A DNA stretch of 64,000 nt from BJGN01 sp041159865 (lineage in GTDB: Bacteria > Bacteroidota > Bacteroidia > Chitinophagales > Saprospiraceae), in assembly GCA_041159865.1 (NCBI GenBank), contig JBEAXK010000121.1, positions 1 to 64,000 on the forward strand, written 5' to 3'. The translations under genes were made by a program, and so were the position numbers. Positions 45,501 to 53,453 of this stretch are shown piece after piece. Positions within the stretch are counted from its first letter, which is position 1. Every line of letters starts with the position of its first letter. The notes beneath the pieces are model-generated. The model was not told the DNA's origin and did not search any database. It saw nothing but the letters and a program-made list of their open reading frames with translations.

Positions 45501-46435
45501 TCTTCCTCTAAAACACCATATTGATCAGATTCATTCCAGTAAAGAGACGGTTCCGCCGCTTTTTTTTGAGATGAAACTCTTTTCCCATTTTGAGGACTGA
45601 GGATTAAATAAAGGTATTGTACATTTGAAAAGTAATTATTTTTATAATTGAATGTTTGATTTTCTGCATTTTCATTCCATGAATTTGGTCCTTCTGCATA
45701 AAATACCATAAAATCGTTTAAGTCCCATTTTCCATCTTCCTCGCCAAAAATTTTGATAGGAATTTCCTCTAAATCATCAATGTTTTGAAGGTTTACAGCA
45801 AAAGGTAACATGCCTGATTGTCCTGCATATAATTTTATTTGCTTTGGATCAATTCCAGCAGGGTCTAATTTTAATTGAGACCGAAGAAAATCCGTTTTTA
45901 TTTGGAAAACTCCTCTCTGATGGATGGAAAGTTGATAGATATTACCAGTTTTTAAAATGCTTTCTGGTTTAAAATCAATTTTTCGTAAAGAAGTTTCTTT
46001 ATTAATTCCTGGGAGAAAGGTAATGGTTGCGCTAACAATTTTATGCCATTGTCCAGCTTTTTTATACAGTGGGATTAATATTATTTTCGCATAAAACCCA
46101 TTATTTTCCTTTTCGATCACATGGGATAGCTGTATTTCGTTGAATTTTTCCAAACCATTTTTTTTCCAGTAATTCCATTCCACAGGTTCAGAAATTATAT
46201 CCTCCAAACTAATTCTTCCTTCGCTGGAATTAACAGAAATTTCTTTTAAAAAAATAGGAATTCCGGGTAAGGCGTCATCATATACAGCACCCTTAAATTT
46301 CAAAATTTCAACAATCCTTTCGTCCACGGATGTTTTGAGATTCGTTATCCATTCAGGACGGAATGGCATTGAAATAGATTGAGCTTTTGAATAGAAGCTT
46401 ATAAATAATAGTATAATGAATAAATTTTTTTTCAT
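42566..46435 (-). CDS. porU: Type IX secretion sortase PorU
   Basis: Gingipain-like C25 cysteine peptidase of 1289 residues that removes the C-terminal sorting domain of type IX substrates and attaches them to lipid. It has a signal peptide (1-19), a long N-terminal beta-rich region, a peptidase domain with the catalytic His in YLGHGSPKGW (near 786) and Cys in ATCSFTAYDDPG (near 820), and a C-terminal sorting-like domain ending in KLVLLK with PNPF. The frame is open to 46474, but ATG at 46435 opens the signal peptide. Confidence 0.93.
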   Translation of the reverse strand: MKKNLFIILLFISFYSKAQSISMPFRPEWITNLKTSVDERIVEILKFKGAVYDDALPGIPIFLKEISVNSSEGRISLEDIISEPVEWNYWKKNGLEKFNEIQLSHVIEKENNGFYAKIILIPLYKKAGQWHKIVSATITFLPGINKETSLRKIDFKPESILKTGNIYQLSIHQRGVFQIKTDFLRSQLKLDPAGIDPKQIKLYAGQSGMLPFAVNLQNIDDLEEIPIKIFGEEDGKWDLNDFMVFYAEGPNSWNENAENQTFNYKNNYFSNVQYLYLILSPQNGKRVSSQKKAAEPSLYWNESDQYGVLEEEKVNLLEAWESAEGSGNEWYGDLFKNVREYKYNNAFSFPGIISSFPTKVNASMVVRSLESSSFNLMLNDKTIRSNPAQPVSRLEGEFANIEDYVRPADLSGTLNIAEEKINLTISYPFPNGPNDGSQGWIDFVSINTRCVNKWGNTPLFLSNWNSIKENISGFSIDNLPPDAQIWDITNTFNISSMEGTLENNSIKFSYLTEGKLKKFIVFKADNTLPVPTFHIKVLNQNLHASPSVNMLIICPAAFEKAARRLAEHRTKQSNLKVSVFSVESIYHEFSSGKPDPTAIRNFARMIYQKGNQLQYLLLFGDGSYDHRNINKQGNNFIPTFQRESYNPLYAFPSDDFYGILETTDNVDPLTGRLLLAVGRLPVSSLQEAELIVDKIIRYDKQPEAFDDWRNRMIFVADDEDGNLHLADANEIADKIQRQQPAVNLEKIYLDAYSQVSTSGGNRFPEVTESISQSIFRGALTVTYLGHGSPKGWAQERVLTIPDILNWKNRFKMPLFITATCSFTAYDDPGFVSAGEEAFLNPNGGAIGLLTTVRAVFANQNAELTDQTLNSLFKRRNGGISTIGEALKEAKNNLSGSFITINSRKYTLIGDPSQKLAIPLRKVITTNINNKIIDTNYQPDTIGALSKVQISGVIVDESDKILENFNGFVKPSIFDKTILTKTLAQDNGSYEVEYMVQKNILFSGNATVKNGKFSFSFVIPKDINYQIGNGKVSYYGLSDNKTEDAGGFFNHFLIGGTAENKINDSKGPEISLYLNNTSFTDGDITHPNPLLIIDLIDENGINVVGNSIGHDLEAVLNDNSKNTFVLNDFYTGVLDKPNQGEVRYPFKNLEEGPYKLTVKAWDVANNATEETLNFIVSNNASIALKNVLNYPNPFIDRTCFQFNHSLGNTLLDVRIEIFTVTGHRVKTIEGIWSGTETLTLGDCISWDGRDDFGDPLGRGIYLYRVYVSSSGSSGKTISGESKFEKLVLLK

Positions 46436-46459
46436 GACTTTTGTTATCCTTCTCTTTTG

Positions 46460-46467
46460 CAAAGATA
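46460..46467 (-). promoter_or_regulatory. -7 promoter element for porU
   Basis: Minus-strand TATCTTTG matches TAnnTTTG, 24 bases before the porU ATG. Confidence 0.5.
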
Positions 46468-46604
46468 TAACCAAAATGTTTTAAGCTGCCTGAATTCAAT
46501 TTTAATACATAATTTTTTTATTTATTATGTAAAATCTCCTAATTAAATTTCAGCTTTTGGTAAGATAATGACCATTTTTAATTAAATTGTCGCTGTTTAA
46601 ACAA

Positions 46605-47645
46605 ATGAAGGTATCAATGCGAAATTTCTTGTTTTTTAAGTTATGGTGGTTATCCTTATTGATTTTAGGGACAACTGTTGGGACATTAAAATCGCAAGAT
46701 GCCTTGTTTACTCAATATTTTTCTTCACCCGTTGCAGTTAATCCTGCATTTTCTGGTGTAAATGATGGGCTTAGAATTAATAGTCAATTTAGAATGAACT
46801 GGATTAACTGGCCAACGCCATTTAAAACAGCTCAAATAACACTTGAAAGTTTTGTACCTCAATATAATAGTGGGTTGGGTATTAAGTTATTGACTGATGA
46901 TGCAGGAAATGGGGTTCTAAAAACAAATCAATTAACAGGTCTTTATGCTTACCAATTGCAAATAAATAAGGAGTGGTTTATTAGATTTGGACTTGAAGGT
47001 GGTGTTAATCAAGTTCAGTTAAACTGGAGTAAGTTGTTCTTTGAAGATCAAATTGATCCCTTTACAGGTTTAAATCCCTCTCTTTCGGTAACTGAAATAC
47101 CACCAAATGGCCTAACAAGATTAGAATTGGATTTGGGAACTGGAATACTGATTTTTAAAAAAAATATTTACGCAGGTGTGAGTTTAAGGCATCTGAATAG
47201 ATTTAATCAGTCCTTTTGGAATAGAAGTATTTTAGAAACAGGAAGGCCAATGACTTTGAGTGTTCAATCAGGTTTTGACATGCCAGTTCCAGGAAGAGCT
47301 ATTGGTAAAGGAGATGTATACCTTTCTCCAATGTTGTTATACATGTCTAATAATGAGAGTAAAGTTTTACAGCTGGGAAGTTCCTATCACCTAGGGCAAT
47401 TAATAACTGGGTTATGGGCTCGTTTTGGTGGTTTACATCCCATTGAAAGTATGGTGGGTATTGGATTTAAATATGGAATATACCGAATCATGTATACAGC
47501 TGAAATTCCGTTGGACGGTAAGGGTTTACAACGTACCTTTGGAAGTCATGAATTAACCTTATCTTTACGTTTTTCAGAGGCTTTTAATTATATTTCAAAA
47601 AAATCAGCACAAAAAACATTGAATTGCTTTCGATTTAATAACTAA
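46605..47645 (+). CDS. PorP/SprF family type IX secretion membrane protein
   Basis: A 346-residue outer-membrane barrel of the PorP/SprF family. It has a signal peptide followed by QDALFTQYFSSPVAVNPAFSG, split here at the diagnostic NPAFSG segment. PorP/SprF proteins help surface attachment of sorted proteins and gliding adhesins. It is divergent from porU and upstream of gldJ. The frame is open to a TTG at 46587; I choose the ATG at 46605 (46617 is also possible). Not every family member is the core PorP, so I give no symbol. Confidence 0.85.
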   Translation: MKVSMRNFLFFKLWWLSLLILGTTVGTLKSQDALFTQYFSSPVAVNPAFSGVNDGLRINSQFRMNWINWPTPFKTAQITLESFVPQYNSGLGIKLLTDDAGNGVLKTNQLTGLYAYQLQINKEWFIRFGLEGGVNQVQLNWSKLFFEDQIDPFTGLNPSLSVTEIPPNGLTRLELDLGTGILIFKKNIYAGVSLRHLNRFNQSFWNRSILETGRPMTLSVQSGFDMPVPGRAIGKGDVYLSPMLLYMSNNESKVLQLGSSYHLGQLITGLWARFGGLHPIESMVGIGFKYGIYRIMYTAEIPLDGKGLQRTFGSHELTLSLRFSEAFNYISKKSAQKTLNCFRFNN

Positions 47646-47662
47646 TTGCAAAAAAGGTTTCT

Positions 47663-47670
47663 TACTTTTG
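47663..47670 (+). promoter_or_regulatory. -7 promoter element for gldJ
   Basis: TACTTTTG matches TAnnTTTG, 70 bases before the gldJ ATG; a TTG 14 bases upstream is closer than usual. Confidence 0.45.
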
Positions 47671-47740
47671 CCTGATTTTTTTAACGAATATATCAATTTA
47701 CTAAAATAAATGAGTTATTGTTGCCGTTAAGTTGAAAACC

Positions 47741-49258
47741 ATGAATACATTGAATATAATGAATCGTTCATTTCTCTTATTTTTAGCCTGTTGCACAGGC
47801 ATTCTGTTTACTCCGTCATGTAGTAAATCATCAAAAACTGTTTCTGAAACTACAGGTTGGTCATATAATGACCCAAAATGGGGTGGTTATGAAAAAGTAG
47901 ATTACAAAGGTCAGGATACTGGACCAAATCTTGTTTTAGTAGAAGGTGGAACTTTTACGATGGGTTTGAGTCAGGAGGATGTAATGTACGAGTGGAATGC
48001 CGTGCCACGAAGAGTTACAGTAACCTCCTTCTATATGGATGAAACCGAGGTATCTAACAGAGAATATCGCTTTTATACCGAATGGTTAAGTAGAACTTAT
48101 GGGGGAACCTATCCTGAAGTTTTAGAAGATGCATTACCAGACACTTTGGTTTGGCTGGATGAGTTATCTTACAATGAACCTATGGCTGAACAGTATTTCA
48201 GATATCCTTCTTATGACGATTATCCGGTAGTGGGTGTTTCCTGGCTTCAGGCCACTGAATTCTGTAAATGGAGGTCAGATCGTGTTAATGAAACCCGTCT
48301 AATCAAACAAGGGGTTTTAAATCCTAATCTTGAACAAAAAGACCAGGATAATTTTAATACGGGAGCTTATCTTGTTGGTCAGTATGAAGGTAATGTCCGC
48401 AAAAATGTCAAGGATTTAGCTACGGGTGAATCCAGACCTGTAAAAATCGAAGATGGTATCTTATTACCAGGATATAGGTTGCCAACCGAAGCTGAGTGGG
48501 AATATGCCGCTTATGCATTAAAAGGAAATCTTGTGCCTGGAGATGAAAATATTTCAGCTGGAAGAACATATTCCTGGAGTGGAAATACAGTAAGATATCA
48601 GAAAAGAGATAAATATCAGGGAGCTATTCTTGCTAACTTTAAAAAAGGATCAGGTGATTATATGGGTATAGCAGGTAAATTAAATGATAATGCTGCTGGA
48701 CCTGGTCCTGTAAGAGCCTATTTGCCAAATGATTTTGGTTTATATAATATGTCAGGAAATGTGAATGAATGGGTTATGGATGTTTATCGTCCTATGACAA
48801 GTAGTTCTCTGAGAGATGAAGAAAATCATGATTTAAATCCATTTAGAGGAAGTAAATTTCAAAAAATGGTTAAAGACGAAGATGGTAGGCCTGTTGAAAA
48901 AGATAGTTTAGGAAGACTTAGATATGAGTTTTATACTAAAGAAGAATTAGCAAATAGAACCAACGTTAGAACTAATGACGCGACTAATTACAGAGACGGT
49001 GATGAGATTTCTGAGGTAACTTATGAAACCGATGTTCATACCTTAATAAGTAACAGATCCAGAGTTTATAAAGGTGGTTCTTGGGCAGATAGGGCTTATT
49101 GGCTTTCTCCTGGTACCAGACGTTTTATGGATGAAGATCAAACGAGTCGTGCTATCGGATTTAGATGTGCTATGAATAGATTAGGTGGTGCCACTGGTAA
49201 CAATGCCCCTGATGGGAATACCTTTCAAGTAAAAGGTAAAAGACCAGTCAGAAGATAA
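47741..49258 (+). CDS. gldJ: Gliding motility lipoprotein GldJ
   Basis: Lipoprotein of 505 residues with the lipidated Cys at about residue 27. It has the SUMF1 (formylglycine-generating) fold with YRLPTEAEWEYAAYAL, GNVNEW and the closing GFRCAMNRLG. It lacks the catalytic Cys pair, having WADRAYW in its place, so it is structural. In Bacteroidota GldJ stabilises the gliding and type IX machinery. Its place next to porU, porV and murF matches the arrangement I recall from Flavobacterium. A TTG upstream at 47732 is in frame, but ATG at 47741 is preferred. Confidence 0.9.
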   Translation: MNTLNIMNRSFLLFLACCTGILFTPSCSKSSKTVSETTGWSYNDPKWGGYEKVDYKGQDTGPNLVLVEGGTFTMGLSQEDVMYEWNAVPRRVTVTSFYMDETEVSNREYRFYTEWLSRTYGGTYPEVLEDALPDTLVWLDELSYNEPMAEQYFRYPSYDDYPVVGVSWLQATEFCKWRSDRVNETRLIKQGVLNPNLEQKDQDNFNTGAYLVGQYEGNVRKNVKDLATGESRPVKIEDGILLPGYRLPTEAEWEYAAYALKGNLVPGDENISAGRTYSWSGNTVRYQKRDKYQGAILANFKKGSGDYMGIAGKLNDNAAGPGPVRAYLPNDFGLYNMSGNVNEWVMDVYRPMTSSSLRDEENHDLNPFRGSKFQKMVKDEDGRPVEKDSLGRLRYEFYTKEELANRTNVRTNDATNYRDGDEISEVTYETDVHTLISNRSRVYKGGSWADRAYWLSPGTRRFMDEDQTSRAIGFRCAMNRLGGATGNNAPDGNTFQVKGKRPVRR

Positions 49259-49276
49259 TTTAAAACTTTTTCTTTT

Positions 49277-49310
49277 AAAGAAGGGATGTAGTTTACTATA
49301 TCCCTTCTTT
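49277..49310 (+). terminator. Stem-loop after gldJ
   Basis: An 11-bp stem, AAAGAAGGGAT (49277-49287) with ATCCCTTCTTT (49300-49310), lies between gldJ and murF. The T-run is only three bases, so it may be a partial terminator that allows read-through. Confidence 0.6.
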
Positions 49311-49321
49311 AATTAAATATT

Positions 49322-50623
49322 ATGGATTTACAATTACTTTATAAATTGTTCCTTTCTGGTTGTGGAATTTGCACAGATTCTAGAAAAGTAAAAGAGGGAG
49401 ACATCTTTTTTGCCTTGAAAGGAGAAAATTTTGATGGTAACAAATATGCCTCTCAGGCAATTAATAGTGGGGCAGTGATAGCCGTTATTGACGACGAAAG
49501 TTTACCTGTAGATCCAGCATTTTTTAAAGTTAATAATTGCCTTGAAACCTTGCAGTTAATGGCAAATTATCATCGAAAACAATTTTCTATACCTATATTG
49601 GCTATTACTGGTAGCAATGGTAAAACTACAACAAAGGAATTAATTGCCGCAGTACTAAATACCCATTATCCAACTCATTACACTAAAGGCAATTTAAATA
49701 ATCATATTGGAGTTCCTTTAACCCTTTTGACCATGCCATTGAATACGGAGATAGCCGTTATTGAAATGGGTGCAAATCATCAGGGCGAAATTAATGATCT
49801 CTGTCAAATCGCAGAGCCCACACATGGTGTCATTACAAATATTGGAAAAGCACATTTGGAAGGATTCGGGGGAGTAGAAGGAGTGAAAAAAGGAAAATCT
49901 GAACTTTTTAGATATCTAAAAGACGGTTGTATTTTCTTAAATCAAATGGATGAAGTTTTGGTCGAGTTGTCTAAAGAAAATAAAAAGAAAATTGGTTATA
50001 CTCTTTCTGATCATCCGGACCTAAATAATGCGCCATACGAAATAACAAATTTACCTACAGAGGAGTTTTTAAAAATTTCCTTTCTATCAGAGAATGGATC
50101 TAATTTAATTGTGCAAACAAATTTAACAGGATATTATAATTTAGGAAATATTATGTCAGCTATTGCCATTGGGAAATATTTTAAAGTACCCGCTAATAAA
50201 ATTAAAATGGCTTTAGAACAGTATGTTCCTTCTCAAAATCGTTCTCAATATGTAGTATTTAAAGGTGCGAAAATTATATTAGACGCATATAATGCAAATC
50301 CGTCCAGTATGGAAGCAGCTTTAAATAATTTGATTGCGATACAACATCCTTTTAAAATAGCCATTTTAGGTGATATGTTTGAATTGGGTGAAGAAGCTCC
50401 TATTGAACACGTTAAAATAGCAGATATCGCAGATAATAATCAAATTCAAAAGGTCATTTTAATTGGTAAAAATTTTGCAATTGCAGCAAAAAATAAAAAA
50501 TGGACACATTTTAACTCTACTTTAGAAGCACATGCCTTTTTTCAATCATTGCCTTTTTTAAATTCGCTGATCCTAATTAAAGGTTCCAGAGGAATGAAAT
50601 TGGAAGCTTTATTAGAAAATTAA
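49322..50623 (+). CDS. murF: UDP-N-acetylmuramoyl-tripeptide--D-alanyl-D-alanine ligase
   Basis: Cytoplasmic Mur ligase of 433 residues that adds D-Ala-D-Ala to the peptidoglycan precursor. The ATP-binding GSNGKTTTKE lies near 96-105, DSRKVKEGDIFFAL is the N-terminal UDP-binding signature, and GDMFELGEEAP is typical of MurF. It follows gldJ by 63 bases with a stem-loop between, and the ureohydrolase-like gene follows 27 bases later. It is an essential housekeeping gene in this T9SS neighbourhood. Confidence 0.95.
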   Translation: MDLQLLYKLFLSGCGICTDSRKVKEGDIFFALKGENFDGNKYASQAINSGAVIAVIDDESLPVDPAFFKVNNCLETLQLMANYHRKQFSIPILAITGSNGKTTTKELIAAVLNTHYPTHYTKGNLNNHIGVPLTLLTMPLNTEIAVIEMGANHQGEINDLCQIAEPTHGVITNIGKAHLEGFGGVEGVKKGKSELFRYLKDGCIFLNQMDEVLVELSKENKKKIGYTLSDHPDLNNAPYEITNLPTEEFLKISFLSENGSNLIVQTNLTGYYNLGNIMSAIAIGKYFKVPANKIKMALEQYVPSQNRSQYVVFKGAKIILDAYNANPSSMEAALNNLIAIQHPFKIAILGDMFELGEEAPIEHVKIADIADNNQIQKVILIGKNFAIAAKNKKWTHFNSTLEAHAFFQSLPFLNSLILIKGSRGMKLEALLEN

Positions 50624-50650
50624 CTATATTGAGGGTCAATTTATCCTCTT

Positions 50651-51766
50651 ATGCTTGAAAACTGGTTAAAACCCTTACCAATCGAAGATTTATGGTCTCA
50701 AAACACACAATCCTGGCAGTTAGGAGCTAAAACTGTGTGCTATGCAGCCGGATTTGAATTACCTGTTTGGACAAATTTTCCCATCGCTTTAATTACAACC
50801 GATTGCTCTGGAATGAGTGATTTGAGAAAAGTTCTTTACTCATATAAGGCATTTCAACCGGATTTTGATTTCCTTGATTTAGGATCTTTGAGAAAATCAA
50901 ATGATACCTTTACATTACCTCTCTTTGAAGAAATTTTTAATGCGGGTGTTTTTCCTATTCTTGTTACCAATGACAGCTCTTTAAATAAGTCTTTTATACA
51001 AGCTTTAAATAACGTTTATTCTACTTTCCATCTTACAGCCATTGATGATCGGTTTAGGTTTACTCCTTATACCTTAAATGAGGAAATTCCTTATTGGGAT
51101 TCTTTTTTATCAAAAGAAAATGAACTTTCTGAAGGTGCTCATATTGTAGGTATTCAATCGCATTTAATTCCTTCAAGTGGTTTTAATTATTGTGAAGAAA
51201 ATGGAATATCCCTGCATCGTTTAGGTCAGTCGAGATTGAATATTCAGGAATTGGAACCTTCTATTCGACATGCAGATATATGTATTCTTGAAATGTCCTC
51301 GTTAAAATTCACTGATTTTCCCAGCCAAATTCCTCAAAGTCCAAGTGGTTTTTTCTTAGAGGAAATTTGTCAGCTTTCTCGCTATGCTGGCTTGAGTGAT
51401 TCTTTAAAAGGGTTTAGTATTTCAGGGTTTGATCTAAATAATGAATATACGATTGATCCTCATGCTTTAGCTCAAATTATATGGTACTTTTTGGATGGTT
51501 TTAACAATAAAAAAGGAGATTTTCCAATCAACTTTGATGGAATGATTGAATATTTAGTGGAAGTTAAAGAAAGTGACAATATGCTGACCTTCTGGAAAAG
51601 TAACAGGAGTGGGCGTTGGTGGGTGCAGATTGAAAAATCAATTAAAGAGGTTATAGCTGGAAGTATAAATATTCGTTTAATTCCTGTTTCTTATCAAGAT
51701 TACCTGGATGCCTGTGAAGGAGAACTTTCACCCAGAGTGCTAAAAGCGTTAGTTAAATATTCTTAA
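50651..51766 (+). CDS. Degenerate arginase/formimidoylglutamase-like protein
   Basis: A 371-residue protein related to the Bacteroidota ureohydrolase-like family, recognised by IRHADICILEMSS, YAGLSD and the tail SGRWWVQI. The manganese ligands of active ureohydrolases are missing. The GGxH site is VTNDSS, the DAHxD site is DDRFRF, and the SxDxDxxD site is LEMSSLKFTDFP. It is therefore probably a pseudoenzyme. Its position between murF and rhaM, close to gldJ and porU, suggests a role in gliding or type IX secretion rather than arginine or histidine use (inference). Confidence 0.7.
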   Translation: MLENWLKPLPIEDLWSQNTQSWQLGAKTVCYAAGFELPVWTNFPIALITTDCSGMSDLRKVLYSYKAFQPDFDFLDLGSLRKSNDTFTLPLFEEIFNAGVFPILVTNDSSLNKSFIQALNNVYSTFHLTAIDDRFRFTPYTLNEEIPYWDSFLSKENELSEGAHIVGIQSHLIPSSGFNYCEENGISLHRLGQSRLNIQELEPSIRHADICILEMSSLKFTDFPSQIPQSPSGFFLEEICQLSRYAGLSDSLKGFSISGFDLNNEYTIDPHALAQIIWYFLDGFNNKKGDFPINFDGMIEYLVEVKESDNMLTFWKSNRSGRWWVQIEKSIKEVIAGSINIRLIPVSYQDYLDACEGELSPRVLKALVKYS

Positions 51767-51777
51767 CATATTTTTAT

Positions 51778-52092
51778 ATGGAAATTTTAGCTTTTAGAAT
51801 GAAATTATTTCCCGGTTACGTAGCTGAATATAAAAAGAGACATGATCAGATATGGCCTGAATTGAAACTTTTATTGAAAGAACATGGCATCAGTGAATAT
51901 CGTATTTTTTTGGATGAAGAGACACATTATTTATTTAGTGTGATGACTGTCGATCAAATTTCATTATTGGATCAATTACCTGATAATCCTATAATGAAAA
52001 AATGGTGGTACTTTATGAAGGATATTATGGAAACAAATGAAGATAATTCTCCTGTCAGTGTTCCATTAAAAGATGTTTTTTTTATGGAGTAA
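51778..52092 (+). CDS. rhaM: L-rhamnose mutarotase
   Basis: A 104-residue YiiL-family protein that interconverts alpha and beta anomers of L-rhamnose. It has the RMKLFPGYVAEYKKRHDQIWPEL opening (shown here by its RHDQIWPEL part), the catalytic His in that segment, and the KWWYFMKDIM end. It starts 11 bases after the ureohydrolase-like gene. No other rhamnose genes are nearby. Its last 11 bases overlap the end of the convergent kinase gene. Confidence 0.88.
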   Translation: MEILAFRMKLFPGYVAEYKKRHDQIWPELKLLLKEHGISEYRIFLDEETHYLFSVMTVDQISLLDQLPDNPIMKKWWYFMKDIMETNEDNSPVSVPLKDVFFME

Positions 52093-52741
52093 CAGTAAGA
52101 TTCAAATAATGAACACCGTTATTATAAGTTTGATGTAATAATTGATTTAATTGATTAAAAGCCAAAGGGTCGTTCTCGAAATCTAAATCATCTATGCCTA
52201 CAATAATGATTGGATAATCAGGATCCATTTTAAAAAAGTCAAAATATGCTTTTTGAATATTTTCCAAATAAGTCGCACTCATTTCTTTTTCAAAAGTCCT
52301 TCCTCTTTTTTTTATCTGCTTTAGTAAATTTTCAACAGGTCGATGCAAATAAATAACAAGGTCAGGTTTTTTAAAATGTGCATTTAGAACGTGAAATAAG
52401 CGTTGAAAAAGACGATATTCCTCTTCGTTCAAATTATTTTTTGCAAAAAGTAAAGTCTTTATGAATAGATAATCAGAAATTATTTGCTGATTAAATAAAT
52501 TCCCCTGAATGAGTTCTTCTTGTAACTGTCTATGACGTTCTGTCATAAAAAATAATTCTACAGAAAATGCATGTCTCTCTGGATTTTCATAAAAATAGGG
52601 TAAAAATGGGTTGTCAGAAAACTGTTCTAATATTAATCTGGCCTGGTATTTTTCAGCTAATTTTTGGCAATATGTTGTTTTTCCAACGCCTATATTCCCT
52701 TCAATGACAATATATGGGTAGGCCAAAGTTTCATTTTTCAT
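52082..52741 (-). CDS. Deoxynucleoside kinase
   Basis: A 219-residue cytoplasmic kinase of the deoxyadenosine/deoxyguanosine kinase family, acting in nucleotide salvage. The P-loop GNIGVGKT is at about 14-21, and the ERHRQLQ segment corresponds to the substrate-base site. The frame is open to 52786, but ATG at 52741 lies just after the folK stop and matches the family N-terminus. Last gene of the xseA-xseB-folK-kinase operon. Confidence 0.9.
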   Translation of the reverse strand: MKNETLAYPYIVIEGNIGVGKTTYCQKLAEKYQARLILEQFSDNPFLPYFYENPERHAFSVELFFMTERHRQLQEELIQGNLFNQQIISDYLFIKTLLFAKNNLNEEEYRLFQRLFHVLNAHFKKPDLVIYLHRPVENLLKQIKKRGRTFEKEMSATYLENIQKAYFDFFKMDPDYPIIIVGIDDLDFENDPLAFNQLNQLLHQTYNNGVHYLNLTVTP

Positions 52742-52745
52742 ATAT

Positions 52746-53237
52746 CTATAAAGGTTGCCACATGTTGATTTCGTTATCATCTTCAAGTTCCTCTAAAAGG
52801 TTGATATTTGTTTTTTTTAACAATGGATGAACCATTAGAGGCAAGATTTCAGACAAAGGAACTAAAATAAATCGCCTTTTTTGAATGAGGGGATGTGGAA
52901 TTTTTAAAATTTTACTGTTAATTACCAAAACTCCAAAGTATAAAATATCGATATCTATTGTTCGGGGACCAAAATGAACGGATCGTTCTCTCCCAAGTTT
53001 CAATTCAATCTTTTGAATAACGGAAAGTAACTTAAAGGGAGGGAGTTCTGTCTTGAGTACCACTATCTGGTTTAGATAAAAATCCTGGTTTTCTGCACCC
53101 CATGGTTCTGTTTCGTAAATGGAAGATTTATTTAAAATAGGACCTATTTTTTTTTGTATGGCTTCTAAGGCTTTTGTAAGAAAAGACATTCTATCCCCAA
53201 TGTTAGATCCTAAACTCAAAACTGTCTCCGTGACCAT
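52746..53237 (-). CDS. folK: HPPK, 6-hydroxymethyl-7,8-dihydropterin pyrophosphokinase
   Basis: Folate-pathway enzyme of 163 residues. It has the N-terminal LSLGSNIGDR, the TEPWGAENQDFYLNQIV segment (seen as YETEPWG), and the C-terminal HFGPRTIDIDIL with the metal-binding Asp pair. It sits 12 bases after xseB and 4 bases before the kinase gene, so it is clearly in the operon. Confidence 0.95.
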   Translation of the reverse strand: MVTETVLSLGSNIGDRMSFLTKALEAIQKKIGPILNKSSIYETEPWGAENQDFYLNQIVVLKTELPPFKLLSVIQKIELKLGRERSVHFGPRTIDIDILYFGVLVINSKILKIPHPLIQKRRFILVPLSEILPLMVHPLLKKTNINLLEELEDDNEINMWQPL

Positions 53238-53249
53238 GTAAAATTAGTA

Positions 53250-53444
53250 TTATTTTGTATCCGTAATTTGCTGAATATCCTTTTCTATAGAACGCATTTT
53301 TTGCATGCAAAGATTTAATAGAAATGCTGCTCTGGAAACTTTTTCAGCTAATAATTCAATTGAGATAGTGTCAGATTCTAATTGATTTATTATGGTTTCC
53401 AACTCTTCATAAGCCATTTCATAACTAATAATTTCTGTATTCAT
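53250..53444 (-). CDS. xseB: Exonuclease VII small subunit
   Basis: A 64-residue helical protein with the family opening SYEMAYEELETIINQLES. It binds the XseA large subunit to form exonuclease VII. It lies 9 bases after xseA and 12 bases before folK. Confidence 0.92.
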   Translation of the reverse strand: MNTEIISYEMAYEELETIINQLESDTISIELLAEKVSRAAFLLNLCMQKMRSIEKDIQQITDTK

Positions 53445-53453
53445 TTTTAAAAA

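Noticed and set aside
47741..49258. GldJ as a second active formylglycine-generating enzyme
   Set aside because: The catalytic Cys pair is missing, and the neighbourhood and lipoprotein form fit GldJ.
50651..51766. Active formimidoylglutamase
   Set aside because: All metal-ligand motifs are replaced and no histidine-use genes are nearby.
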